From: Noviluteimonas lactosilytica
GTDB lineage: Bacteria > Pseudomonadota > Gammaproteobacteria > Xanthomonadales > Xanthomonadaceae
Direction: 5' to 3'
Assembly: GCF_020866925.1 (NCBI RefSeq)
Contig: NZ_JAJGAK010000003.1
Coordinates: 302,966-366,965, forward strand
DNA length: 64,000 bases
Both the position numbers and the translations under genes were made by a program. This document shows, in pieces, positions 8,352 through 16,118 of the stretch. Below the pieces are notes generated by a model. The model was not told the origin of the DNA. It was given only the letters and a program-made list of their open reading frames with translations, and did no database searches. How positions within the stretch are numbered: position 1 is the first letter of the stretch; the number at the start of each line of letters is the position of its first letter.

Positions 8352-10445
8352 TTACGTAAAGACGGCGGGCGCCACGTTGACCCGGTTCCGCCCGCCCCGC
8401 TTCGCCGCGTACAGCGCCTGGTCCGCGCGTGCGACGGCGGCGGCCGGCTCGCTTTCGCGCGGCAGGCGCGTGGCGACGCCGACGCTCACGGTGATGCGGA
8501 TCGGCTTGTCCTCGTATTCCAGGCGCACGAGCTCGATCGCCAGGCGGATGCGTTCGCCGAGCTGGCGCGCGTCGTCGCCGTTGCGGCCCGGGAGCACGAT
8601 GACGAATTCCTCGCCGCCGTACCGACCCAGCAGGTCGGTGGCTTGCAGTTCGCGACGCAACACGTCGGAGACCTGACGCAGCACGGCATCTCCCGCCGCG
8701 TGGCCATGGGTGTCGTTGATCGACTTGAAGTGGTCGATGTCGACGAACAGCACCGACAGCAATCCATCCTGGCGATGCGCTTCGGAGAACGTGCGCGAGA
8801 GCCACAGGTCGATCGTGCGGCGATTGAACGTGCCGGTGAGCGCATCGAGTTCCGCCGACCGGCGCAGGCTCAGTGCGGCCGCGGCTTCGTCGGCGTGCTG
8901 CACGGCGAGGCGGCCGAAGTCGCTGGCGAGCGCGAGTTCGTCGTCGGTGAAGCTGGTGCCGTCGCTGCGCTGCAGGAGCAGCACGCCCCACGCCGGCGCG
9001 CGGATCGGCAGGGGCACCACGCCGTGCAGCAGGTGCAGCGCATCGCCGTTGCCGAGCTGCAACTGCACCGGCGCCTGCGTGCGCGCCAGGCCCTTCATCA
9101 TGCCCATGCGCGCCTGCAGCAGGTCGGTGTAGTGCGCCTTGCTGGAGATCGGTTCGGCCAGCAACAGGTCGAAGCCGTGGAAGCCGTACGCGACCAGCGC
9201 GGCGGACTCGAGCCGCAACAAGGGCAGCAGGCGTTCGAACAAGCTGCGGAACGCGGCCCATTCGAGGTCGCCCGCGGGGAGTTCGCGCAGGCGTCGCTGC
9301 AGTTGTTGCACGAGTTCGACGCGCGCGGCTTCGCGTTCCAGGCGACGTTCGCTGTCGCCGCGCGCGAGGCGTTCGCGGTCGCGTTCGTCGCGCACGTGGG
9401 CGATGCGCCCGATCATGCCGACCGCGACCAGCAGGATGCAGACCGTCAGCGCGAGTTGCGGTCCGTAGCGCACCCAGAAGCCGTGGACGCCGAACGCCAT
9501 CAGCGCGCGCATCGCGAACGCGAAGGCCACGACCAGCACCACCGTCAGCACCGACAGGCTGTTCCAGATGCGATGGCGCACCGCGACGTATGCGCTGGCG
9601 ATCGCGAAGGCCAGCGTCAGCGCGCCGATCGCCATCGCGACCCACGCCATCGTCGTCGACAAGGCATCGAGGTGCAGCAGCGCGATCGCCGCGCAGCCCA
9701 ATGCGGTGTAGCGCAATCCGTTGCCGAGGCGATGGATCCGCCGCGCGCCGAGATCCAGTTCCGAATACCGCTGCGCCAACCACGTCGCCGCCGCGCAATG
9801 CAGCATCTGCAGCGCGAACACGCCCTGCACGCCCCACAACGCGACCCAGCGCACGCCCGCCCAGCCGTACACGTGCCCGTTCGCGGCGACGAACCAGGCG
9901 AAGGCAGTCGCCGACAACGCGAGCAAGGCGAGATACACGCGATCGCGCACCGCGGCGAACAACGACAGCGCGACCAGCGACAGCACCGCGAGGCTCGCGT
10001 AGTTCGCGCCCGCGAGCGCACTGCCGCGCTGCTGCAGATCGGTGATCCCTTCCGGCGACATCGCGCCCGGACGCACCACCACCGGCGCGCGCGCGGACAC
10101 CATCAGGTCCACGTCCTTCACGCCGTCGGGCAGGTCGAACACGAAGCCCGCGGGGAACGAAGGCCCGTCCATGTCGCCGGGCCGGAAGAACGATTGCGAC
10201 GGCGAGCGCCACGCACCGTGCTCGACCCAGATCTCGTCGACCATCGCGCGCTGCACCCACAGGCGCGAGGCCGCGTCGCCGTTATCGAGTGTCAGCGGAA
10301 TGCGCACCGGCGTGGCGGACGCGGGCACGCGGATCGATTGGCCTTCGGCCATGCGCGGGGCTTCGGGCCGATGCGCCACCGCAATGGCATCTCCCGGCCA
10401 GGTCGCGCAACACCACGCGACGACCCACGCGAACAGGCACAGCAC
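8352..10445 (-). CDS. Membrane diguanylate cyclase with 7TM-DISM sensor and GGDEF domain
   Basis: About 697 aa. An N-terminal hydrophobic segment precedes a periplasmic 7TMR-DISM extracellular-like domain (about 30-170), then seven transmembrane helices (about 180-370), a coiled-coil linker rich in Arg/Glu, a GAF-like region, and a C-terminal GGDEF domain. The catalytic motif is YGGEEF (active form) and the LDALTGTFNRRTID and FVDIDHFKSIND signatures are intact, so it should make c-di-GMP. I see no inhibitory-site RxxD just before GGEEF. The start is uncertain: GTG 10445 is the first usual codon outside the upstream DUF2007 gene, but it leaves a signal segment without positive charge and no clear ribosome site. 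Confidence 0.85.
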   Translation of the reverse strand: MLCLFAWVVAWCCATWPGDAIAVAHRPEAPRMAEGQSIRVPASATPVRIPLTLDNGDAASRLWVQRAMVDEIWVEHGAWRSPSQSFFRPGDMDGPSFPAGFVFDLPDGVKDVDLMVSARAPVVVRPGAMSPEGITDLQQRGSALAGANYASLAVLSLVALSLFAAVRDRVYLALLALSATAFAWFVAANGHVYGWAGVRWVALWGVQGVFALQMLHCAAATWLAQRYSELDLGARRIHRLGNGLRYTALGCAAIALLHLDALSTTMAWVAMAIGALTLAFAIASAYVAVRHRIWNSLSVLTVVLVVAFAFAMRALMAFGVHGFWVRYGPQLALTVCILLVAVGMIGRIAHVRDERDRERLARGDSERRLEREAARVELVQQLQRRLRELPAGDLEWAAFRSLFERLLPLLRLESAALVAYGFHGFDLLLAEPISSKAHYTDLLQARMGMMKGLARTQAPVQLQLGNGDALHLLHGVVPLPIRAPAWGVLLLQRSDGTSFTDDELALASDFGRLAVQHADEAAAALSLRRSAELDALTGTFNRRTIDLWLSRTFSEAHRQDGLLSVLFVDIDHFKSINDTHGHAAGDAVLRQVSDVLRRELQATDLLGRYGGEEFVIVLPGRNGDDARQLGERIRLAIELVRLEYEDKPIRITVSVGVATRLPRESEPAAAVARADQALYAAKRGGRNRVNVAPAVFT

Positions 10446-10507
10446 GAGCAGGCGCGCGTCGCCGCTGGCTGCCCGGGCCGACCTTCCCCCCCTGGAAGGC
10501 CGCGTAC

Positions 10508-10777
10508 TCAGGCGAAGAACGCCGGCGAGAGGGGATGCGGAGGCGCCTCCTGCGCCTGCGCATCGCCGGAGGCGAGGGGCAGACCCTCGACCACCGACCG
10601 CGCGTCCATCCATGCCGACTCGGGCACGCAAACCTGCACCAGGCCGAAGACCCCGAGTTCGCCCAGTCCGCCGAGCAGCGCCTCGCCGCGCACGAACGCC
10701 GGAATCCCCGCGTTTTCCAGCGCATGGCGCACCAGGTGCGCGTCGATCACGTGCTCGGCTTCGTAGACCACCCGCAT
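10508..10777 (-). CDS. DUF2007 family protein, 89 aa
   Basis: A small soluble protein with the DUF2007 (putative signal-transducing) pattern: MRVVYEAEHVIDAHLVRHAL, then ENAGIPAFVRGE and the LVQVCVPESAW strand. Family members are short ferredoxin-like folds of unknown role, and the length is normal. The ATG at 10777 is favoured over a longer frame from 10879 because the family begins exactly here and GGAG lies upstream. It precedes the diguanylate cyclase on the same strand by about 60 bp and may be co-transcribed with it. Confidence 0.82.
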   Translation of the reverse strand: MRVVYEAEHVIDAHLVRHALENAGIPAFVRGEALLGGLGELGVFGLVQVCVPESAWMDARSVVEGLPLASGDAQAQEAPPHPLSPAFFA

Positions 10778-10914
10778 TTCCGGGACTCCGACTCTTTTGT
10801 GAACTGCATCGCAACTTTCATGCCATTCAACGTAAACAGGAGGCAGGACAGGCCGTCGGCTAAACTCGCAGGCCGTCACATTGCTTCCGCCGACCAGGCC
10901 GGCTCCGAACCCAC

Positions 10915-12669
10915 GTGTCCACCGTCCCCGCCCCCCCGGCCCCCGAGGCCGTCGACGCTCCGCGCCCCACCGACTTCATCCGCCAGATCGTCCGCGAGGA
11001 CCTGGCGACCGGGAAACATGCGTCGATCAAGACCCGATTCCCGCCGGAGCCCAACGGCTTCCTGCACATCGGCCACGCGCGCGCCATCTGGACCGACTTC
11101 GGCATCGCCGCCGAATTCGGTGGGTGGTGCAACCTGCGCCTGGACGACACCAACCCGGTGAAGGAAGACCCGGTCTACGTCGAAGCCATCAAGGACGACG
11201 TGCGCTGGCTCGGCTTCGACTGGCACGACCTGCGCCACGCCTCCGATTACTTCGAGGTGCTGTACCGCGCGGGCGAGAAGCTGATCGAACAGGGCGATGC
11301 GTTCGTCTGCGACCTCACCGCCGAACAGGTGCGCGAATACCGCGGCAGCCTGACCGAACCTGGCCGCAACTCGCCGTTCCGCGACCGCAGCGTCGAGGAG
11401 AACCTCGACCTGTTCCGCCGCATGCGCGCCGGCGAGTTCCCCGACGGCGCGCGCACGCTGCGCGCGAAGATCGACATGGGCAGCGGCAACATCAACCTGC
11501 GCGACCCCGCGCTGTATCGCATCAAGCACGCCGAACACCACCAGACCGGCAACGACTGGCCGATCTACCCGATGTACGACTACGCGCACTCGCTGAGCGA
11601 CGCGGTCGAAGGCATCACCCATTCGCTGTGCACGCTCGAGTTCGAAGACCACCGTCCGCTGTACGACTGGTGCGTCGACAAGGTGGACCTGAAGAACTCG
11701 CCGGCGCTGGTGAAGCCGCTCACCGACAAGGGCCTGCCCTTCGAAGCGAGCAAGCCGCGCCAGATCGAGTTCTCGCGCCTAAACATCAACTACACGGTGA
11801 TGAGCAAGCGCAAGCTCATGGCGCTCGTGCAGGACGGCCTGGTCGATGGCTGGGACGATCCGCGCATGCCGTCGCTGCAGGGCATCCGTCGCCGCGGCTA
11901 CACGGCGAGCGCATTGAAGCTGTTCGTTTCGCGCCTCGGCCTGTCGAAGCAGAACTCGACGATCGACTTCTCGGTCCTCGAGAACACGCTGCGCGAAGAC
12001 CTCGACGCGCACGCGCAGCGCCGCATGGCGGTGCTGTCGCCGCTGAAGTTCGTGCTGACCAATCTCGACGACAACCACGACGAAACGCTGCGCTTCTCCA
12101 ACCATCCGAAGGACGAAACGCAGGGCGAGCGCGAGATCCCGTTCTCGCGCGAGCTGTGGATCGAACGCGACGACTTCGCCGAAGTCCCGCCGAAGGGCTG
12201 GAAGCGCCTCGTGCCCGGCGGCGAGATCCGCCTGCGCGGCGCGGGCATCGCGCGCGTCGACGAAGTGATCAAGGATGCCGCTGGTGAGATCGTCGAACTG
12301 CGCGGCTGGCTCGATCCGGAATCGCGCCCCGGCATGCCCGGCGCGGATCGCAAGGTGAAGGGCACGATCCATTGGGTCAGCGCGAAGCACGCGGTGCCGG
12401 CGGAAGTGCGCCTGTACGACCGCCTGTTCAACGTGGCCGATCCGGACGACGACAGCGACGGCAAGACCTACCGCGATCATCTCAATCCGGATTCGCGCAG
12501 CGTGGTGCGTGCCTTCATCGAACCCGCGGCGGCGACGGCCGTGCCGGAGCAGAGCTTCCAGTTCGAGCGCATCGGTTACTTCGTCGCCGACCGCCGCGAT
12601 CATCGCAGCGACGCGCCGGTGTTCAATCGCAGCGTGACGCTGCGCGATACCTGGACGAACAAGGCGTGA
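10915..12669 (+). CDS. glnS: Glutaminyl-tRNA synthetase
   Basis: A class Ic aminoacyl-tRNA synthetase that charges tRNA-Gln. The nucleotide-binding HIGH motif is at residues 51-54 (PPEPNGFLHIGHA) and the KMSKS-equivalent at 295-300 (VMSKRK). The C-terminal beta-barrel anticodon-binding domains complete 584 aa, close to the usual size. Translation starts at a GTG. The short leader rich in Pro/Ala/Asp before FIRQIV is slightly longer than in E. coli. A possible -10 box (TAAACT) lies at 10861-10866. Its stop overlaps the next start (TGATG), heading a cluster of four closely spaced genes. Confidence 0.97.
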   Translation: MSTVPAPPAPEAVDAPRPTDFIRQIVREDLATGKHASIKTRFPPEPNGFLHIGHARAIWTDFGIAAEFGGWCNLRLDDTNPVKEDPVYVEAIKDDVRWLGFDWHDLRHASDYFEVLYRAGEKLIEQGDAFVCDLTAEQVREYRGSLTEPGRNSPFRDRSVEENLDLFRRMRAGEFPDGARTLRAKIDMGSGNINLRDPALYRIKHAEHHQTGNDWPIYPMYDYAHSLSDAVEGITHSLCTLEFEDHRPLYDWCVDKVDLKNSPALVKPLTDKGLPFEASKPRQIEFSRLNINYTVMSKRKLMALVQDGLVDGWDDPRMPSLQGIRRRGYTASALKLFVSRLGLSKQNSTIDFSVLENTLREDLDAHAQRRMAVLSPLKFVLTNLDDNHDETLRFSNHPKDETQGEREIPFSRELWIERDDFAEVPPKGWKRLVPGGEIRLRGAGIARVDEVIKDAAGEIVELRGWLDPESRPGMPGADRKVKGTIHWVSAKHAVPAEVRLYDRLFNVADPDDDSDGKTYRDHLNPDSRSVVRAFIEPAAATAVPEQSFQFERIGYFVADRRDHRSDAPVFNRSVTLRDTWTNKA

Positions 12670-13007
12670 TGGTGCTGCGCGCCCTCGCGATGGTGGCGAT
12701 GCTCGCGCTTGCCGCGTGCGTTGCGCCGGCGTCGCAGCAGGGCGCGCAGGATTCGTCGACGGAAGCGCAGGTCGCGCAGGTCGAGACGCCTGCGACGCCA
12801 TCGACGCGACCGGTGCAGCATCGCCTCCGCACCGGCGGCCCGAATCCACCGCAGCGCGTCCCCGCGCATTGCGCGGTCGACGCCGACTGCGCGGCGAAGC
12901 CGCAATGCGCCGACGAACAATGTCGCTGCGTGAAGGACACCTGCATCGTCCTGCGCGACGCCATCGATCCGTCGATCGATCCCGCACCGGCGACGTCGGT
13001 GCGCTGA
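12669..13007 (+). CDS. Small cysteine-rich lipoprotein of unknown function
   Basis: A 112-aa protein with a lipoprotein signal (MLALAAC lipobox, Cys at about residue 17). A low-complexity linker follows, then a compact C-terminal part with six cysteines (HCAVDADCAAKPQCADEQC, then CRCVKDTC). That spacing suggests a small disulfide-stabilised domain in the periplasm or outer membrane. The start overlaps the glnS stop and its own stop overlaps the deaminase start. No known family is recognised. Confidence 0.75.
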   Translation: MVLRALAMVAMLALAACVAPASQQGAQDSSTEAQVAQVETPATPSTRPVQHRLRTGGPNPPQRVPAHCAVDADCAAKPQCADEQCRCVKDTCIVLRDAIDPSIDPAPATSVR

Positions 13008-13582
13008 TGCTCTACGCGCAGGTCCACCTCACGCTGCCGGCCTGGGTGCACGATGCGGTCGACATGTCCCGCGCGTACACGAACGACGCGGACAAGGTCG
13101 CGCTCGCGATCGAACTCTCGCGCACCAACGTCGAGGCGCGCACCGGCGGCCCGTTCGGCGCGGCGATCTTCGGGCCCGACGATCGCATCGTCGCGGTCGG
13201 CGTGAATCGCGTGGAGCCGCACAACTGCTCGGTCGCGCACGCCGAGATCATGGCGTTCATGCTCGCGCAGCAACGCCTGCAGCGCATGCGCCTCAACGAA
13301 TCCGCGCCTGGCGAAGGCGCCGGTCCCATCGTGCTCGCCACGTCCTCGCAACCGTGCTGCCAGTGCTACGGCGCTTCGTTCTGGGCCGGCATCGACGCGC
13401 TGCTGATCGGCGCGCGCAGCGAAGACGTGATGCGCCTGACCGAGTTCGACGAAGGCCCGTTGCCGAACGACTGGGTGCGCGAACTCGAACGCCGCGGCAT
13501 CGCGGTGACGCGCGACCTGCATCGCGACGCGGCGTGCGACGTGTTGCGCGCGTATGGCGAACTCGGCGGCCGGTTCTACTGA
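13007..13582 (+). CDS. Nucleoside/guanine deaminase-like zinc enzyme
   Basis: A 191-aa member of the cytidine/deoxycytidylate deaminase superfamily. The zinc site is complete: H78-A79-E80 (AHAEIMA) with the catalytic glutamate, and a PCxxC motif at P116-C117-C118-Q119-C120. The GGPFGAAIFGPD segment resembles guanine deaminases and TadA-like nucleoside deaminases. TadA normally has a shorter N-terminus and a distinct tRNA-binding tail, so a free base or nucleoside substrate is more likely. It is translationally linked to the upstream lipoprotein. Confidence 0.85.
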   Translation: MLYAQVHLTLPAWVHDAVDMSRAYTNDADKVALAIELSRTNVEARTGGPFGAAIFGPDDRIVAVGVNRVEPHNCSVAHAEIMAFMLAQQRLQRMRLNESAPGEGAGPIVLATSSQPCCQCYGASFWAGIDALLIGARSEDVMRLTEFDEGPLPNDWVRELERRGIAVTRDLHRDAACDVLRAYGELGGRFY

Positions 13583-13595
13583 GCATGCGCGACCG

Positions 13596-14666
13596 ATGAC
13601 CGTCGAAGCCACGCGCGAAAACGGCTTGCTCTGCTATTGCCGCCCCGGCTTCGAGCCGGAACTCGCCGCCGAACTCGGCGAGCGCGCCGCGCAGGCGGGC
13701 GACGCGGGTTGGGCGCGCGCGGAACGCAACACCGGTTACGTGCAGTTCTTCACCCCGCAGGGCCACGCGCTTGCGCAGGCGTTGCCGTTGCGCGAGCTCA
13801 TCTTCGCGCGACAGAAGCTGCGCCTGCTCGCCGAGTTGCGCGAACTCGACGCGAAGGACCGTATCACGCCGATCCTCGCGGCGTTGTTCGAACGCGCGGC
13901 CTTCGGCGACCTGGTCGTCGAACATCCGGATTCCGACGAAGCGCGACCACTCGCGGGCCTCGCGCGCAGCTTCGGCAACGCGTTGCGGCCTGCATTGCGC
14001 AAGGCCGGCCTGCTGACCGCGCAACAGGACGCGACCCTGCCGCGCCTCCACGTCTGTTTCCTCGCCGGCGACCACGTATTGCTGGCGAGCGGACACCCGC
14101 GCGATTCGTCGCCGTGGCCGTCGGGCATCCCGCGCCTGCGCACGCCGCCGGATGCGCCTTCGCGCTCCGCGCTCAAACTCGACGAAGCCTTCCTCGTGTT
14201 GCTCGACGCCGACGAACGCGCGCGCTGGCTGCGATCGGGCATGCGCGCCGCGGATCTCGGCGCCGCGCCCGGCGGATGGACATGGGTGCTCACGCGCCAC
14301 GGATTGAAAGTCACCGCGATCGACAACGGACCGCTGCGCCAGCACGTCCTCGACACGGGCCTGGTCGAACACCTGCGCGCAGACGGCTTCCAGTGGTCGC
14401 CGCCGAAGCCGCTCGACTGGATGGTGTGCGACATGGTCGAGTCGCCGAAGCGCGTGGCCTCGCGCATGGCGCAATGGTTCAGCCAGGGCTGGTGCCGCCA
14501 CGCCGTCTTCAATCTCAAGTTGCCGATGAAGAAGCGTTGGGACGAAACGCGCGAGTGTCTTGCGCTGTTCGAACAGCAGAGCCAACGCCCGTTGCGCATC
14601 CGCGCGAAGCAGCTCTACCACGACCGCGAAGAGATCACCGTCTTCGCGATGGCGGCGCAGCACTAG
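13596..14666 (+). CDS. rlmM: 23S rRNA 2'-O-methyltransferase RlmM (C2498)
   Basis: A 356-aa cytoplasmic SAM-dependent enzyme that 2'-O-methylates C2498 of 23S rRNA. The N-terminal THUMP-like half (about 1-200) includes GLLCYCRPGFEPELAAEL. The Rossmann half carries the SAM motif AADLGAAPGGWTW (219-230) and DWMVCDMVESPKRV. Length and order match E. coli RlmM. The start ATG 13596 follows the deaminase stop by 13 bp. This is the last gene of the glnS-led run. Confidence 0.94.
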   Translation: MTVEATRENGLLCYCRPGFEPELAAELGERAAQAGDAGWARAERNTGYVQFFTPQGHALAQALPLRELIFARQKLRLLAELRELDAKDRITPILAALFERAAFGDLVVEHPDSDEARPLAGLARSFGNALRPALRKAGLLTAQQDATLPRLHVCFLAGDHVLLASGHPRDSSPWPSGIPRLRTPPDAPSRSALKLDEAFLVLLDADERARWLRSGMRAADLGAAPGGWTWVLTRHGLKVTAIDNGPLRQHVLDTGLVEHLRADGFQWSPPKPLDWMVCDMVESPKRVASRMAQWFSQGWCRHAVFNLKLPMKKRWDETRECLALFEQQSQRPLRIRAKQLYHDREEITVFAMAAQH

Positions 14667-14682
14667 CTGAATGCTGGCGATC

Positions 14683-14711
14683 GACGGTCGCGTGAATTGA
14701 CGGTCGTTTGA
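14683..14711 (+). promoter_or_regulatory. Direct repeat GACGGTCG-N2-TGA upstream of the EF-hand gene
   Basis: The unit GACGGTCG followed two bases later by TGA occurs at 14683-14695 and again at 14699-14711, exactly 16 bp apart on one DNA face region. The second unit overlaps a TTGACG that could be a -35 element. This looks like a tandem operator for the EF-hand gene starting at 14760; the binding protein is unknown. Confidence 0.4.
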
Positions 14712-14759
14712 TCCCCGCGCTCCTACGGTCCCTGCGTCCAATGCAGGGAGAGCCCGCTC

Positions 14760-15314
14760 ATGACCCGGAAGACCCCGCTGTATCTCGCGTTGCTCGCAAC
14801 GCTGGCGATCGCGCCCGCGTTCGCGCAGACCGCGACGACGCCGACACCCGATCCGATGCAGGAGCAGGTGCCGCCGACACCGCCGACACCGCCGACGCCA
14901 CCGGCGCCGCCCACGCCTCCTACCCCGCCGGTGCCGCCCACCATGCCGCCGACGGATCAACCGCCGATGCCGCCCGCACCGCCGATGCCGCCGCCGCCCG
15001 GTGCGCCGCAGCCGCCGGATGCCCCGATGCCGCCGGAGGCACCGATGCCGCCCGCAGCACCGACTGAAGCACCGCCCGCGGCGCCGATGCCGCCCAGCGG
15101 ATCACCGGTGACCGTGCGCGAACAGCAGCCCGATTCGATCTCGTCGAACTACAGGATCGACTTCGCTGCCGTCGACAAGAACGGCGACGGCAACGTCTCG
15201 CGCTCCGAAGTGCGCACGAGCGGCAACGCCGACCTGGAACGCGAGTTCCATGTCGTCGATGCGAACCACAACGGCCGACTGACGAAGGAAGAGATGAAGG
15301 GCTGGCTGGACTGA
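14760..15314 (+). CDS. Secreted proline-rich protein with two EF-hands
   Basis: A 184-aa protein. Residues 1-23 are a signal peptide ending AFAQ. About residues 38-112 are a low-complexity spacer of PPTPPTPP and MPPAPP units. The C-terminus holds two calcium-binding loops: D139-KNGDGNVSRS-E150 and D167-ANHNGRLTKE-E178. Both have acidic or amide ligands in positions 1, 3 and 5 and Glu at 12, so Ca2+ binding is likely. The Pro-rich rod may span the periplasm or peptidoglycan. GGGAG lies before the start and a strong bidirectional terminator follows. Similar EF-hand proteins are common in Xanthomonadaceae, but the role is unknown. Confidence 0.88.
   Translation: MTRKTPLYLALLATLAIAPAFAQTATTPTPDPMQEQVPPTPPTPPTPPAPPTPPTPPVPPTMPPTDQPPMPPAPPMPPPPGAPQPPDAPMPPEAPMPPAAPTEAPPAAPMPPSGSPVTVREQQPDSISSNYRIDFAAVDKNGDGNVSRSEVRTSGNADLEREFHVVDANHNGRLTKEEMKGWLD
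14871..15095 (+). repeat. Proline-codon low-complexity repeat
   Basis: Short tandem units of CCG-CCG-ACA/ACG and CCG-ATG-CCG-CCC encode the PPT and MPPAPP repeats of the EF-hand protein. The unit length is 6-9 bp and the copies are imperfect, so length variation by slippage is plausible. Confidence 0.8.
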
Positions 15315-15338
15315 TCGCCTGCCCGGTTCCTCGCTGCA

Positions 15339-15370
15339 ATGAAAACGCCGGCAAACGCCGGCGTTTTCAT
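15339..15370. terminator. Bidirectional intrinsic terminator
   Basis: ATGAAAACGCCGGC (15339-15352) pairs perfectly with GCCGGCGTTTTCAT (15357-15370) around AAAC. The A and T runs inside the arms provide a U tract in both directions. It separates the EF-hand gene (+) from the convergent gene at 15401 (-). Confidence 0.85.
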
Positions 15371-15400
15371 GCGTGCGCATCTCTCACGCGAGCCCGTCGG

Positions 15401-15766
15401 TCAGGGCGACACCAGCAGCCACGGCTTGCGCTTGCGGAACCAGCGCCCCTGGAACCCCAGCTTGATGCGCTCGACCATGCCGATGCGAAAGAACTTGAAA
15501 CCCTCGTCGCGTCCTTCGCATTCGAGGAAGCGTTCCTCGGTGATGTCCCACACATCGTGCGCCCAGAAATAACTCTCCGCGCCTTGCTTCACGCCGTGCT
15601 TCGACATCCGCTCGGACAGCATCGCGCGCACGCGGTGCATGGCGTGCGGCGCGTTGTTCGCCTGCAGGAAGAACGTCGCGTGGAAACCGCCGCACTTGCC
15701 GTGCAGTTCGGGTGCGTCGACGAAGACGCCTTCGATCATCACTTGGTAGGACTTCATGGCCGGCAT
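15401..15766 (-). CDS. Conserved-looking hypothetical protein, 121 aa
   Basis: A soluble protein with regular alternating strands and helices (MKSYQVMIEGVFVDAPELHG, then GGFHATFFLQANNAPHAMHRV) and a basic tail (GRWFRKRKPWLL). Two in-frame ATGs are possible (15766 or 15757) and neither has a clear ribosome site. No signal peptide is seen. The fold pattern resembles small alpha/beta domains of unknown function; I do not recognise the family. It ends at the bidirectional terminator it shares with the EF-hand gene. Confidence 0.72.
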   Translation of the reverse strand: MPAMKSYQVMIEGVFVDAPELHGKCGGFHATFFLQANNAPHAMHRVRAMLSERMSKHGVKQGAESYFWAHDVWDITEERFLECEGRDEGFKFFRIGMVERIKLGFQGRWFRKRKPWLLVSP

Positions 15767-15790
15767 TGAAACATCGGAGCGGCGTGCAGG

Positions 15791-16117
15791 CTATCGATCC
15801 TTGTCGTTGCCCGTCGTCGGAAACTGCTCGAACGGGACGCCGGTGGAACAACACACGACGTAGCCTTCGACACCCTCCCGAGTGCGCACTTCCGACACGA
15901 GGAATTCCTTGTCGGTGAAGGTGTCCAGCACTTCGACCTCTTCATCGTGCAGCTTGCGGATCAGGCGATTGGGCATCGGTCTGGAACTCGGATACCCCAT
16001 GGGATACGGTTCCTCCAGGAGCGCCAGTTCGCCCTCGATGAACACGCGTTCGCGCTCGCGGGCGCAGCCAAGCGTCACGACCGAGGCCAGCACGGCGATC
16101 CACGCGAGCCGCGTCAT
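15791..16117 (-). CDS. Small putative lipoprotein, 108 aa
   Basis: An N-terminal hydrophobic segment ends in a lipobox-like TLGC (Cys at about residue 18). The mature part has an SH3-like flavour: IRKLHDEEVEVLDTFTDKEFLVSEVRTREGVEGYVVCC. An EVEVLD...GVEGYV pattern is seen in bacterial SH3-type domains, but that is only a suggestion. The start lies immediately after the ubiquinone hydroxylase stop (TGAAATG), so it is the last gene of that unit. Confidence 0.72.
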   Translation of the reverse strand: MTRLAWIAVLASVVTLGCARERERVFIEGELALLEEPYPMGYPSSRPMPNRLIRKLHDEEVEVLDTFTDKEFLVSEVRTREGVEGYVVCCSTGVPFEQFPTTGNDKDR

Positions 16118-16118
16118 T

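Noticed and set aside
14871-15095. Short-period repeat that might look like a CRISPR or tandem array
   Set aside because: It is in-frame proline coding sequence within the EF-hand gene, with no spacers.
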